DNA of 64,000 nt from an uncultured Aquimarina sp. (GCA_947493035.1 CANLOW010000001.1:744001-808000), one strand, 5' to 3'. Positions 8,153 to 17,436 are shown, counted from the stretch's first letter. Notes: a model not told the origin generated them from the sequence alone. A program made the numbers and translations.

Positions 8153-9100
8153 ATGCAAATTCCAAATTACATCACGGATCTTTTGTATCGTTACGACTGC
8201 GTAATTGTTCCAGATTTTGGGGCATTTATCAGCAAGCGTATTCCTGCTACTTTAGATCCTAATCAACATATTATTACTCCTCCAAGGAAGCAATTATCCT
8301 TCAATGAGCAAATTACAAATAATGACGGATTGCTTACAAATTATATTGCGTCAAAAGAGGAAATTAGTTATGAAGAAGCGAACAAGACATTACAATTGTT
8401 TGTAACTGATTTAAAGAAAGAAATTTCGGAACGCAGTTCTTTTAATTTCCCGAAAATTGGAAGCTTTAAAATGAATATTGAAGGTAATCTTATTTTTGAG
8501 CCAAATGAAGAAGTAAATTACTTGAAAGAAGCTTTTGGTTTAGATGAAGTTGCTGCTACAGAAATAACAAGAGAAGTAATCGAGCAAGCTGATGTAGAAG
8601 AAGATATAATTGAATCTGAGGTTGAAGCAAAGAAATTTAATTATTCAGGAATAAAATATGCAGCTTCTATAGCACTTTTTGTAGGAGTAGGAGGTTTTTT
8701 ATTCTGGAATCAATATAAGAATGCTGAAGCAAACCAATACACTGAAGCAAATCGCTTAGTGCAAGAGCATATTCAGGAAGCCACTTATTCTTTCGATATT
8801 TCGAGTCCTTTACCAAGCATTACGTTAAATGTTGATAGAGAAGAAGTAGCATTAAAAGAAGTGAATAAGCCTTATCATATTATAGCAGGTGCATTTAGAG
8901 AATTGGATAATGCTAATAAACTGATTGCTAAATTGACTAAAAAAGGATTTGAAGCAAATTATATCGGAGCTAATAAATATGGTTTACATCAAGTAGTATA
9001 TCAAAGTTTTGTCAGTAAAGTAGAAGCAGTTCAGTTTTTGAATAAGATAAAACGAACAGAAAATAAAACAGCTTGGATTTTAACAAAGCAAAATGACTAA
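8153..9100 (+). CDS. HU-CCDC81 and SPOR domain membrane protein
   Basis: 315 aa. The N-terminus (MQIPNYITDLLYRYDCVIVP...) is the HU-related CCDC81-type domain found in Bacteroidota; a second such module runs to about residue 120. One membrane segment lies near 170-187 (YAASIALFVGVGGFLFW). The C-terminal ~75 residues are a SPOR domain (YHIIAGAFRELDNANKLIAKL), which binds septal peptidoglycan with stripped stem peptides. The topology therefore joins a cytoplasmic HU-like domain, which may bind DNA, to the cell wall at the division site. The gene overlaps the downstream thioesterase by 8 nt. The dprA/HU-SPOR/thioesterase order is usual in flavobacteria. The start cannot move downstream because the domain begins at this Met. 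Confidence 0.9.
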   Translation: MQIPNYITDLLYRYDCVIVPDFGAFISKRIPATLDPNQHIITPPRKQLSFNEQITNNDGLLTNYIASKEEISYEEANKTLQLFVTDLKKEISERSSFNFPKIGSFKMNIEGNLIFEPNEEVNYLKEAFGLDEVAATEITREVIEQADVEEDIIESEVEAKKFNYSGIKYAASIALFVGVGGFLFWNQYKNAEANQYTEANRLVQEHIQEATYSFDISSPLPSITLNVDREEVALKEVNKPYHIIAGAFRELDNANKLIAKLTKKGFEANYIGANKYGLHQVVYQSFVSKVEAVQFLNKIKRTENKTAWILTKQND

Positions 9101-9599
9101 AAACCCAAGCGATTCATATACTCTATTAACAGATATTGTTTTACCAAGTGAAACAAATTCATTGAACCATATGTTTGGAGGTGAATTGTTAGCACGTATG
9201 GATCGAGCAGCAAGTATTGCTGCTAGAAGACATTGTAATGAAATTGTAGTTACAGCTTCTGTAAATCATGTATCGTTTGATAAACCTATTCCGTTAGATA
9301 GTGTTGTAAGTGTTTCGGCTAAGGTTTCAAGAGCTTTTAAGACTTCTATGGAAGTGGTTATCGAAGTTTGGATAGAGCACCCCAAAAAAGGAGAAAAGTA
9401 TAAAGCTAATGAAGCTATTTATACGTTTGTAGCTGTAGATGAATCAAAAAAACCTATCCCTGTACCTGAATTGATACCAGTGACCCCTGAAGAAAGAGCC
9501 CATTTTGATGCTGCACTAAGAAGAAAGCAGTTAAGTCTAGTACTTGCTGGAAGAATGCATCCTAATGATGCCACAGAGTTGAAAGCATTATTCTTGTAA
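9093..9599 (+). CDS. Acyl-CoA thioesterase (hotdog fold)
   Basis: 168 aa. A single hotdog domain of the YciA/BFIT acyl-CoA hydrolase type. The conserved stretch NHMFGGELLARMDRAASIAA (about 25-44) holds the active-site region, and VNHVSFDKPI (about 57-66) is the second signature. It hydrolyses acyl-CoA thioesters in the cytoplasm; chain-length preference cannot be read from sequence. It is translationally coupled to the upstream HU/SPOR gene and converges with the next gene, overlapping it by 12 nt at the ends. Confidence 0.9.
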   Translation: MTKNPSDSYTLLTDIVLPSETNSLNHMFGGELLARMDRAASIAARRHCNEIVVTASVNHVSFDKPIPLDSVVSVSAKVSRAFKTSMEVVIEVWIEHPKKGEKYKANEAIYTFVAVDESKKPIPVPELIPVTPEERAHFDAALRRKQLSLVLAGRMHPNDATELKALFL

Positions 9600-10361
9600 A
9601 GTCTTATAAATCTGTTCAAAATACATATCTATTATTTGTAGTACTTGAGATTCATTTTTAGATAGCCAGTAAGAAACAATTTCACGGTTCTCAGCGATAA
9701 TATCATTTACAAAAACATATACTTGATCTTCTTGTAAATGATACCTTTCTACAAAGAAGTCTTTGCCAAATTTTAAAATAACAGCATCTGTAATTTTATT
9801 TTCTTGAAGTCTTTTTCGTTTCCATTTTAATCTTTTATAATACCCATTAAGATGTTTTGTTAAGGCTTCTAAGTCAATATTATTGATAATACCATAACCT
9901 AACGCTTGTCCAACACTCACTATTTTTTCTTGAGGAGCTTTTAATGGTGTTTTGAAACCTGCCTTTTCAGTGTAATTTACTTTTTCAGGAATATTGTTTA
10001 AATCAATATTAAGGTTGCCTGTAAGATTTCTATGTTTTAGTAGGACTTCGGCAAGTAAGTATTCACGATTCTCAAGGTGGATTTCAAGATGATTTTGTTT
10101 TAGAATAGTATCACTTAGTATAATTTCTTTTTCATGGGTGTGAATACTTCTAAAATATATAGTATCCATTGCTGATGCAATTAGTTTAAAATGACCATTG
10201 ATATCACTTTGGGTATAGGTGTGTTTTGTTTTATTAATGATATCAATAAAAGGTGTATTTGTTTTATTTAATAGGGTGGTTCCTTCTATTTCTCTTTGAG
10301 CTAAAGAAATGAAGGGAATGCATAAAAAAAGGTTAGTTAAATAATGGTATTTATAACTCAT
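9588..10361 (-). CDS. Exported carboxypeptidase-regulatory-like domain protein
   Basis: 257 aa. A signal peptide ends at ISLAQ (about residue 22). The first mature ~80 residues (EGTTLLNKTNTPFIDIINKTKHTYTQSDINGHFKL) form a CarboxypepD_reg-like beta-sandwich of the kind seen at the start of SusC-like and other Bacteroidota envelope proteins. The remaining ~150 residues are basic and helical, without a recognised domain. The ATG at 10359-10361 lies inside the right arm of a perfect 16-bp hairpin followed by T7, apparently the terminator of the upstream barrel gene. No later in-frame ATG would leave a usable signal peptide. Function unknown. Confidence 0.75.
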   Translation of the reverse strand: MSYKYHYLTNLFLCIPFISLAQREIEGTTLLNKTNTPFIDIINKTKHTYTQSDINGHFKLIASAMDTIYFRSIHTHEKEIILSDTILKQNHLEIHLENREYLLAEVLLKHRNLTGNLNIDLNNIPEKVNYTEKAGFKTPLKAPQEKIVSVGQALGYGIINNIDLEALTKHLNGYYKRLKWKRKRLQENKITDAVILKFGKDFFVERYHLQEDQVYVFVNDIIAENREIVSYWLSKNESQVLQIIDMYFEQIYKTLQE

Positions 10362-10374
10362 TATTTAACTAACC
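10324..10374 (-). terminator. Intrinsic terminator overlapping the next gene's start codon
   Basis: The arms 10359-10374 and 10331-10346 are 16 bp and perfectly complementary, with a 12-nt loop, and T7 follows on the minus strand (10330-10324). It lies 60 nt after the stop of the barrel gene at 10435. The ATG of the gene at 10361 is in the 5' arm, and the hairpin encodes the N-terminus of its signal peptide. It could both terminate transcripts from upstream and hide the start codon. Confidence 0.8.
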
Positions 10375-10386
10375 TATGGAAAATGT

Positions 10387-10410
10387 TTTAGTTGCAATTT
10401 AACAACTAAA
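10387..10410. repeat. Small inverted repeat before the terminator
   Basis: TTTAGTTG (10387-10394) and CAACTAAA (10403-10410) form a perfect 8-bp stem with an 8-nt loop. It lies between the barrel gene stop and the larger terminator hairpin and has no T-tract of its own. Confidence 0.55.
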
Positions 10411-10434
10411 TATAAGATTGTGTTTTTTTACAGA

Positions 10435-10962
10435 TTATAAATCGAATAATACGCCAGCACTAAAGACAACTTGATCAAAATCGCCAACGACGAATTTTAA
10501 CTCAGAAAACAAAGATATATTTTCTTGTAATTCGTAGATGGCTCCACCACCTAGGTTTAATCCGACTTCACTACCATCAACCTCTGATTCTCCTCCTGGT
10601 ACACCCAATGATGGTATTGAAGGAGTTGATGTAGTGGCTTCCCAAAAAGCAATATTGAGACCACCCAAAGCATAAACCCCTAATTGATCAACATTAATAT
10701 CAAAATTATAATGAGCATCAGCATTTATTGTGAATAAATTTGATTCTACTTCAACACCACCGCCTCTAGATTCATCTTCTCCAAAAAAATAAACTAATTC
10801 ACCTGAAACATCCCATTCATCATCAATTTCATACAATCCTTTTGCTCCGATTCCTATACTTTCTATATCTGAACCATAAGTTACTTTACCTCCTAATTTT
10901 ATCTGAGCTTGGCTAAAAAGTGTTCCTAATAATAAAGCCGTAATAAATGTGATTTTTTTCAT
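10435..10962 (-). CDS. Outer-membrane beta-barrel protein
   Basis: 175 aa. A signal peptide of about 19 residues ends at FSQAQ. The mature chain is a set of amphipathic strands (GGKVTYGSDIESIGIGAKGLYEI and later strands) that ends in VVFSAGVLFDL, with terminal Leu. This is typical of small eight-stranded barrels of the OmpW/OMP_b-brl type. Extracellular loops are acidic or glycine-rich. Function cannot be assigned. It is the last gene before a strong terminator, downstream of the FGE-like and GH86-like genes. Confidence 0.85.
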   Translation of the reverse strand: MKKITFITALLLGTLFSQAQIKLGGKVTYGSDIESIGIGAKGLYEIDDEWDVSGELVYFFGEDESRGGGVEVESNLFTINADAHYNFDINVDQLGVYALGGLNIAFWEATTSTPSIPSLGVPGGESEVDGSEVGLNLGGGAIYELQENISLFSELKFVVGDFDQVVFSAGVLFDL

Positions 10963-11027
10963 TGGATAGAATTTAAATGATGATAAGTCTTAAGTTCATT
11001 CACACGATAAACGTATATGTATTTACA

Positions 11028-12074
11028 TTATTGCATAACATCCATAACACACCTAAAACCGGTATGTTCTAAGCCAGTATCAGGGGAAGAACTCATGCGT
11101 GCCGATACTCGATAACCAGAGCAATAGCTTTCATTACAAAGAAAAGAACCACCACGTATCACTTTTCGTTGATGGATATTGTTGTCTTCTTCGTATTTGG
11201 GAGTTTCAAAATTTAGCTTACGTTGATAAGCATCTTCAAAATAACTATTTAGTGTCCATTCCCATACATTTCCACCTATGTCATAAATGCCTATATCATT
11301 GGCTGGGAATGATTTTACAGGTGCTAATCCTTTAAAATTATCTTCCAGTAAATTATTTACGGGGAAACTACCTTGGTGAAAATTTGTTTTTTTAGGAGCA
11401 AGTGTAAAATCATTTCCCCAAAAATACTTTATGCGTTTTCCTTGATTACGTGCTGCGTACTCAAATTCTTCTTCTGTTGGAAGTCGTTTGCCAGCCCATT
11501 TACAATAAGCCATAGCATCATACCATGATATCTGCACCACAGGATGATCTTCTTTGCCTTCAATAGAGCTCTTAGGGCCTTGAGGATGCTTCCAGTTAGC
11601 TCCTTTTAGAGATGCCCACCACATGTTAGGGTCACCTGTAAATACTAATCCAACAGAATCGGTATTTATGGTTTTTTTATCGACACCAGTAAGTTTTGCG
11701 ATGTGTTCAGCGTCAATAGGACGTTCGGCTAATGTTTTGTAGTTAGTGGCTTCTACAAACGTTGAAAATGCGGCATTGGTAACTTCGGTTTTATCGATAT
11801 AGAAACCTTTTACCGTTTCTTGATGTACGGGATATTCATCTGCTCTTGCTTGATCAGAAGTAGCGCCCATTAAAAAAGAGCCACCTTTTACCTTAATCAT
11901 TTGATTTGTATCAATAGAATTAGTTTTAGTGGGTATCTCACTAATTTCTTTCATCATCCGCTCATGAAATGTGAGAGAAATATTTTCTTCTATTAAAGCA
12001 TTTTTTTTAGAGTCGTATTTACAAGAAGAAAATATGCATAAAGCGATACTGAGAAGTATAATGAAGAAGCGCAT
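11028..12074 (-). CDS. Formylglycine-generating enzyme family lipoprotein
   Basis: 348 aa. The lipobox CIFSSC puts the lipidated Cys at residue 18. From about residue 59 the FGE-sulfatase (SUMF1) domain runs to the end: GGSFLMGA, FYIDKTEVTNAAF, VVQISWYDAMAYCKWAGKRLPTEEEFEYA, GGNVWEW, and IRGGSFLCNESYCSGYRVSAR. C313 and C318 have the same spacing as the two active-site cysteines of human FGE, so it looks like a genuine sulfatase-activating enzyme and not merely a fold homologue such as GldK. It would oxidise an active-site Cys of type I sulfatases to formylglycine on the periplasmic side. It lies 2 nt after the GH86-like gene, in one operon. No sulfatase gene is in the window. Confidence 0.88.
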   Translation of the reverse strand: MRFFIILLSIALCIFSSCKYDSKKNALIEENISLTFHERMMKEISEIPTKTNSIDTNQMIKVKGGSFLMGATSDQARADEYPVHQETVKGFYIDKTEVTNAAFSTFVEATNYKTLAERPIDAEHIAKLTGVDKKTINTDSVGLVFTGDPNMWWASLKGANWKHPQGPKSSIEGKEDHPVVQISWYDAMAYCKWAGKRLPTEEEFEYAARNQGKRIKYFWGNDFTLAPKKTNFHQGSFPVNNLLEDNFKGLAPVKSFPANDIGIYDIGGNVWEWTLNSYFEDAYQRKLNFETPKYEEDNNIHQRKVIRGGSFLCNESYCSGYRVSARMSSSPDTGLEHTGFRCVMDVMQ

Positions 12075-12076
12075 TG

Positions 12077-14005
12077 TTATTTTTTAAATGGATATTCAGA
12101 TCCACTTTTTAATTTAAAAATGTATTCTCCGCTTTTTAAAGTTGAAATATCTACCGTATTTCCGGCATGGTAACCTTTTATTTTTTTGATAGTATTTCCT
12201 TTTTTGTCTAATATCCTTGGTGCTGTACAGTGTAACTTTTTAGAAACATTTAGTAAAATACCTCCGTGGCTTACAAAAACTGGTGCATTTTTTTCAATAT
12301 AATTTTTGTTTTCTACATCATTCGAAAAAATCTCCGTATTGATAACGACAGAGCTTACATGGCCACCAGTATCTGGGAAACTAATGTCTATTTTGTTGCT
12401 AGCCTTTACATAGGACAGAGGTACAGGTATGATTAATGTTCCAAAGAAGTTTTCTTTATTTTCTTGATCATATCCTGGCCAATTAGTAGGTGTCAGCACA
12501 ACATTATCATTCAATTTGACAATAGGGTAGCGGCTTAATTTCTTATTTCTTCCGAAACTCAATCGAATATTGGCTCTTCCTTTACCTATAACGGTATTTT
12601 CGATATTAAAGCTAATAATTTCGTTAGCAGTAATCGGTTTTAGATAAGATTTAGAATAGTTGTTATATTCTACAATGGAAGTAGCAAATTCAGCATCTGC
12701 AGGAACATCTAAAATAAGCATAAATGTTTCAAAAGGTTCTATATCTAATTGATCGATATGAATATCTGTATGGGCTTCTGTAATTTCAGTAACACCTTCG
12801 GCATTTGTATAGATACGTCTCAAGGTATATTTAGAGATGCGATCAGTATCATAATGACTGAATTTTAGATGTAAAGTTTGTGTTTTGTCTGATAAATTAT
12901 TGAAGACATTGATCCATTTCCCTTTGTTTTTAAAGGCATTTACTTGAACATCAGGGTTGTCACTTGTTATATAAGTACGATCTCCGTTGATATCTTTCCA
13001 GAAATCATAGAATTTTATAAGATCAGTCTTGCCAAAACTACCATCATCTTGTTTTGTAACTAAGGTGTAAGGATTAGGAGTTGCTTTGGCATTTGCATAA
13101 ATATTTGGAATTGCTTTTACAATATTATCAGGCTTATCTAATAATGACATTACCTGATTATTCAGCGATTCTATAATTAAAGCATCATTGTAGTTTGAGT
13201 GAGCTTGATTTAACCAATTATCAAACTTTAATCCGTAATGATTAATCAAGAAAGGCTTTACTTTATTGTGTTTTGAAAAGTTAAGGGTATTAATCAGGTC
13301 AAAAGTAGCTTCTACATTAGCGCCAGATCTGTAGGCAATAGATTGTGTTTTAATATCTACACCATCGGTAATATCGGTTGTATATTGATCAATTTCTTTA
13401 CCTGATATTTCTATGAATGTTTTAAGCGTGTTTTTAAAAAGGTCAAAATTATCTTCGTCAATAGTATGAGTTTCTAAAAGAGGACTACTTAATAAAACAG
13501 GGCTATTAAGTTCATCGAGTTTAGTCCCTAGATTTTTGTAGAATAAAGAATACTTTGAAGCATTATTAATAGCTAAAGGATTTTTTATTTCATCTTGAAT
13601 GTCAATTAATACCTTTTGAGAAGCTGTTATTTTATTAAAATAACTAGAAACACTATTTGCAATAGGAGTGCTAACAGGGTTAGCGTCTAGGTCTATACCT
13701 TGTAATTTTGCTACTATAGAATTATTTTTTGACTGATTTGACGAAAAACTTCCAGATAGACTTGAGATGTTTTTTAAATTAGTATGGGTAGGTTTTATCC
13801 CCGTTTGATTGGGGAATAAAGAGTTTGAAGAAAGAAATTCACTATCGTTAATATCGGTTTGTATACCAAAATATTTGTGATATTGTAATGTACTTTCTTT
13901 ACCTACAAATTTTTTAATTCCTAGGTCTAAATAGATGTTAGCTTCCTGTGCTTGCACTGAGCCAAATACTATTCCGGAGATTAATACTAATTTTAAAATT
14001 TTCAT
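12077..14005 (-). CDS. GH86-like (agarase/porphyranase family) exported protein, probably inactive
   Basis: 642 aa. A signal peptide ends near residue 19 (SVQAQ). The mature start (YLDLGIKKFVGKESTLQYHKYFGI) and the segments AYRSGANVEATFDLI (224-238) and LIKFYDFWKDINGDRTYITSDNPDVQVNAF resemble GH86 beta-agarase/porphyranase proteins. The C-terminal part looks like the galactose-binding-type beta domains of that family. Where GH86 enzymes have (I/S)-x-E-Y-G with the catalytic Glu, this protein has I-N-H-Y-G (254-258), that is His in place of Glu. The N-terminal catalytic half is also shorter than I expect. It could be a sugar-binding or regulatory derivative. The family call is from memory of family motifs; the loss of activity is inferred. 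Confidence 0.55.
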   Translation of the reverse strand: MKILKLVLISGIVFGSVQAQEANIYLDLGIKKFVGKESTLQYHKYFGIQTDINDSEFLSSNSLFPNQTGIKPTHTNLKNISSLSGSFSSNQSKNNSIVAKLQGIDLDANPVSTPIANSVSSYFNKITASQKVLIDIQDEIKNPLAINNASKYSLFYKNLGTKLDELNSPVLLSSPLLETHTIDEDNFDLFKNTLKTFIEISGKEIDQYTTDITDGVDIKTQSIAYRSGANVEATFDLINTLNFSKHNKVKPFLINHYGLKFDNWLNQAHSNYNDALIIESLNNQVMSLLDKPDNIVKAIPNIYANAKATPNPYTLVTKQDDGSFGKTDLIKFYDFWKDINGDRTYITSDNPDVQVNAFKNKGKWINVFNNLSDKTQTLHLKFSHYDTDRISKYTLRRIYTNAEGVTEITEAHTDIHIDQLDIEPFETFMLILDVPADAEFATSIVEYNNYSKSYLKPITANEIISFNIENTVIGKGRANIRLSFGRNKKLSRYPIVKLNDNVVLTPTNWPGYDQENKENFFGTLIIPVPLSYVKASNKIDISFPDTGGHVSSVVINTEIFSNDVENKNYIEKNAPVFVSHGGILLNVSKKLHCTAPRILDKKGNTIKKIKGYHAGNTVDISTLKSGEYIFKLKSGSEYPFKK

Positions 14006-14036
14006 TACTGGGGATTTGGGGTCATGAATTTATCAT

Positions 14037-14465
14037 TTAAAACCATAACTTCCAAGGGATTCTAGATAATACAAGCAGTAAAGCTAAAGTATAGAAGATA
14101 GATAAGGTCTTAAATTTTGGTGTTGATACCAATTGTTTTTTATGTTTTGAATATCCGATAGTCAATAATGCGATAGCAATAATCATGGTTAGAGGATGTT
14201 CTACATGAATCAAACGTAGGTCAGCATTACCCATTATGTCTTTCATGTTAAGATCTTCGCTACCCCATTGCACCTTGTCCGAAACTATGTACGTTATTAA
14301 TCCGATGACGAATTGTAAATGAGTTACAATTAAAGCAAAGAGCGCTAAACGGAAATCTTTTGCCCCGAATTCTTTTTTGGTAACAAAACCGATTATAGAA
14401 TTTGCTGTAGCTAGGATGATGACTGCTACTACAAGATAAGCCCAGTAAGAATGAATAAATGCCAT
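14037..14465 (-). CDS. Four-helix integral membrane protein, cytochrome-b-like family
   Basis: 142 aa with four hydrophobic segments (about 8-27, 40-62, 90-107 and 118-138). Histidines lie at the membrane edges: HSYW near the N-terminus, THLQF in helix 2, and HVEHP before helix 3. Such paired histidines could bind haem, and Bacteroidota homologues are often labelled cytochrome B without direct evidence. It follows pgi at 79 nt, across an unusual hairpin, and is followed 31 nt later by the GH86-like gene. Function not known. Confidence 0.75.
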   Translation of the reverse strand: MAFIHSYWAYLVVAVIILATANSIIGFVTKKEFGAKDFRLALFALIVTHLQFVIGLITYIVSDKVQWGSEDLNMKDIMGNADLRLIHVEHPLTMIIAIALLTIGYSKHKKQLVSTPKFKTLSIFYTLALLLVLSRIPWKLWF

Positions 14466-14495
14466 TTGTTTGAAATTTTAGTGTAGTTGTGTATA

Positions 14496-14532
14496 GCAAG
14501 ATTGAACATTGTTTTTCGATGTTCAATCTTGC
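14496..14532. repeat. 14-bp perfect inverted repeat after pgi
   Basis: The arms 14496-14509 and 14519-14532 are exact complements with a 9-nt loop. On the minus strand, where pgi ends, no T-tract follows, so it is not a canonical terminator. It may protect the 3' end of the pgi mRNA or act with a termination factor. Confidence 0.6.
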
Positions 14533-14544
14533 GTCTATTTTTAA

Positions 14545-16185
14545 TTAATTTAAAAACTCCTTTAGTAAGTTATTTGTCGAGCTATCGTGTTTCGCAGGTT
14601 GACTAGCTGCAATTTCTGATAAAATGTTAGATGCTAATTGCTTACCAAGCTCTACGCCCCATTGGTCATAGCTGTAAATATTCCAGATGACTCCTTGTAC
14701 AAATATTCTATGTTCATACATAGCAACCAATTTACCTAAAGATTTTGGTGTTAATTTTTCAATCAATAAAGAGGTTGTAGGTCTATTTCCTGTAAATACT
14801 TTAAATGGTGCTAAAGTATCAATCTCAGATTGAGATAAATTTTTCTTATTCAGTTCTGCCAATACCTCTTCTTTAGTTTTACCATTCATTAAAGCTTCGG
14901 TTTGAGCAAAATAATTAGCCATCAATTTATCATGGTGCTCTTTGTCTCCAAATAATGATTTTTTAAATCCAATAAATTCTGCAGGAATAATTTTTGTTCC
15001 TTGGTGAATCAATTGGAAAAATGCATGTTGAGAGTTCGTTCCTGGCTCTCCCCAAATAATGGTTCCAGTTTGGTAATCGATAGTATCGCCATTACGATCT
15101 ACACCTTTACCATTACTCTCCATGATTCCTTGTTGCAAATAAGCAGGTAAACGGTGTAAATATTGATTAAAAGGAATTAAAGCTTCTGTTTCAGCTTCAA
15201 AGAAATTATTGTACCATACACTCAATAAACCTAATAAAACAGGGATGTTTTCTTCTAATGGAGTGTTCTTAAAGTGCTCGTCCATAGTGTGAGCACCTGC
15301 TAATAATTCATCAAATTGATCAAAACCGATAGAAAGTGCTACAGATAACCCAACAGCACTCCATAAAGAGAAACGACCACCAACCCAATCCCATAGAGGG
15401 AAAATATTATTGGCATCAATTCCGAATTCAGTTACTTTTTGAACATTTGAAGATACAGCTACGAAATGTTTGCTAACGCCTTCATTACCTCCCGCTTGTT
15501 CTATAAACCACTTTCGGGCTGTGATGGCGTTTGATAAGGTTTCTTGAGTTCCGAATGACTTAGATACCACAACAAACAAGGTGGTTTCAGCATCAAACTT
15601 CTTTAAGTTTTGATGTACGTGATCTCCATCGACATTAGAGATAAAGTGAACATTTAAATGATTTTTATAGTATTCTAAAGCTTCAGTAATCATTACTGGT
15701 CCTAAATCAGAACCACCAATACCGATATTTACAATATCAGTAATTGCTTTTCCAGTATACCCTTTGTGTTCACCAGAAATTACCTTTTCAGTAAACCCTT
15801 TTACTTTCGATTTTACCTCTGCAACTTCATCAACTATATTAACACCATCAACATTTATTTCAAAGCCTTTAGGGGCTCTTAAAGCCATATGCTGTACTGC
15901 TCTTCCTTCGGTAGCGTTTATTGTTGCTCCTCCGAAATAACTATCCATTGCTTGTGGTAACCCAACTTCTTTGGCAAGATCTATTAAAAGCTTTTTAGTA
16001 GTAGTATCAATTCTATTTTTTGAATAATCTACATAGAAATCTTCCCATTTGATTGAGAAAGTAGCTCCTCTATCAGCATCGTTCGCAAATAAATCTTTTA
16101 GTGTACTTTCTTTTATTTGACTAAAGTGCTCTTGTAGTGCTTTCCAAGCTTTTGTTTGGGTCGGATTCTGTGATGGTAATTTCAT
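14545..16185 (-). CDS. pgi: Glucose-6-phosphate isomerase
   Basis: 546 aa, full length. It interconverts glucose 6-phosphate and fructose 6-phosphate in glycolysis and gluconeogenesis. Visible signatures are [13 protein letters not shown] (about 150-162), the substrate-loop region [32 protein letters not shown] (PGI signature, about 264-280), [18 protein letters not shown], and the C-terminal [21 protein letters not shown]. The N-terminus ([15 protein letters not shown]) is normal for the family, so the ATG at 16185 is right. That means the start lies 65 nt inside the upstream M23 peptidase gene. It is the last gene of the DUF3108-TDO-M23-pgi operon. Confidence 0.97.
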   Translation of the reverse strand: MKLPSQNPTQTKAWKALQEHFSQIKESTLKDLFANDADRGATFSIKWEDFYVDYSKNRIDTTTKKLLIDLAKEVGLPQAMDSYFGGATINATEGRAVQHMALRAPKGFEINVDGVNIVDEVAEVKSKVKGFTEKVISGEHKGYTGKAITDIVNIGIGGSDLGPVMITEALEYYKNHLNVHFISNVDGDHVHQNLKKFDAETTLFVVVSKSFGTQETLSNAITARKWFIEQAGGNEGVSKHFVAVSSNVQKVTEFGIDANNIFPLWDWVGGRFSLWSAVGLSVALSIGFDQFDELLAGAHTMDEHFKNTPLEENIPVLLGLLSVWYNNFFEAETEALIPFNQYLHRLPAYLQQGIMESNGKGVDRNGDTIDYQTGTIIWGEPGTNSQHAFFQLIHQGTKIIPAEFIGFKKSLFGDKEHHDKLMANYFAQTEALMNGKTKEEVLAELNKKNLSQSEIDTLAPFKVFTGNRPTTSLLIEKLTPKSLGKLVAMYEHRIFVQGVIWNIYSYDQWGVELGKQLASNILSEIAASQPAKHDSSTNNLLKEFLN

Positions 16186-17434
16186 CGTTAGCAGTGTTTA
16201 TGTTTAGTTCCTTAAATGGAATATTGTCTAATTCTTTTTTCAGTGACTCTATATATGAAAAATATTCTTTTTTGTAAGCTTCGGGTAAATCTTTGGCGCT
16301 AGGTAACTTGTGTCTGTAAGGATCAATTTGTTTTCCATTAACCCAAAATCGATAACATACATGTGGACCCGTAGCTAATCCAGTACTACCTACACGTCCG
16401 ATAACTTGTCCTTGTTTTACAACTTGTCCCTTTTTCACTAATATCTTAGACATATGTAAGTATTGGGTGCTATACTTTTCATTATGTCTAACCTTTACAT
16501 AATTTCCATTCCCTTTTGTATACCCAGCTTTAATTACTGTTCCATTAGCTGTAGACCATATGGGTGTTCCGCGTGGTGCAGCATAATCAGTTCCTTTATG
16601 GGATTTCCATCTTTTTTGAACAGGATGGAATCTTCTAGGTGAAAAGCGTGAGGATATTCTGCTGAATTGCAAGGGAGCTTTTAAAAAGAAGCTTTGTAAT
16701 GATTTTGCTTTTTCGTCGTAATAAGACATTAATTCTTTCTTATCATCAGGAATTTCATATTCAAAACCATAAAAAGGAGTTCCGTTATGTTCGAAAACGG
16801 CAGCTTCTACACTTTTAACACCGACATAAGAACCGTCTTCTAAATATTTATCATAATAAATAATCTTGAATCGATCTCCTTTTTGAATTCGGAAAAAATC
16901 GATATTCCATTGATAGATTCCTGCAATTAGGTGGGTTAGATAAGCTGAGCCGTGATCTTTTTCAATAGCTTCAGATAGTGAAGATTCGATAATGCCATTT
17001 AGCACTTTTCTCTTGGTGATTACTTTTTTATGCTTGTTTTCTGCATAAATACTATCTGATAGATTGATAATTGTGTAGTCTACCTTATTTTTTTGATAAA
17101 TAAAAGCTTTTACATTATGAAGGCTGTCTTTTGATTTTAAAATCGTGTAGGGTTTTCCAGAATTGATGCGAGCTACATTGAAAGTGTCTTTCACTTTGTT
17201 AGAAATTTCAAAAACTTTCGAGCGATCTACTCCGTTATTATCCATGATGATTCCGAAACTATCTCCAGAATGTACGGTATCATTAACAACTTCATAGTCT
17301 TCCAATACGAATCCGAATTTTTTAATGATTTCGGGGTATTCGATACATTCAGCTACTTTAGGTATTTCCTTCTTCTTGCAGCTTGAAAATAATCCGATCA
17401 AACTAAATAGACCAAAAACTAGGATTTTCTTCAT
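16121..17434 (-). CDS. M23 family peptidoglycan endopeptidase, lipoprotein, with HVC zinc site
   Basis: 437 aa. The lipobox LFSSCKKK gives a lipidated Cys19. Residues about 30-250 form an OapA/LysM-like regulatory part. The M23 (LytM) domain spans about 255-375: HKGTD (H279, D283), the catalytic-type LHM (H327), and GPHVCYRFW (H358, C360). In classical M23 enzymes the last motif is HxH, with the second His binding zinc; here it is Cys. From memory, flavobacterial homologues often share HxC, so a working Cys ligand is plausible. Its last ~22 residues are encoded within the start of pgi. It should cut peptide cross-links in the cell wall. Confidence 0.9.
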   Translation of the reverse strand: MKKILVFGLFSLIGLFSSCKKKEIPKVAECIEYPEIIKKFGFVLEDYEVVNDTVHSGDSFGIIMDNNGVDRSKVFEISNKVKDTFNVARINSGKPYTILKSKDSLHNVKAFIYQKNKVDYTIINLSDSIYAENKHKKVITKRKVLNGIIESSLSEAIEKDHGSAYLTHLIAGIYQWNIDFFRIQKGDRFKIIYYDKYLEDGSYVGVKSVEAAVFEHNGTPFYGFEYEIPDDKKELMSYYDEKAKSLQSFFLKAPLQFSRISSRFSPRRFHPVQKRWKSHKGTDYAAPRGTPIWSTANGTVIKAGYTKGNGNYVKVRHNEKYSTQYLHMSKILVKKGQVVKQGQVIGRVGSTGLATGPHVCYRFWVNGKQIDPYRHKLPSAKDLPEAYKKEYFSYIESLKKELDNIPFKELNINTANDEITITESDPNKSLESTTRAL

Positions 17435-17436
17435 GC

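Noticed and set aside
14260..14526. Minus-strand frame overlapping the four-helix membrane protein
   Set aside because: It is an alternate frame of a good gene, and the true frame has clean membrane helices.
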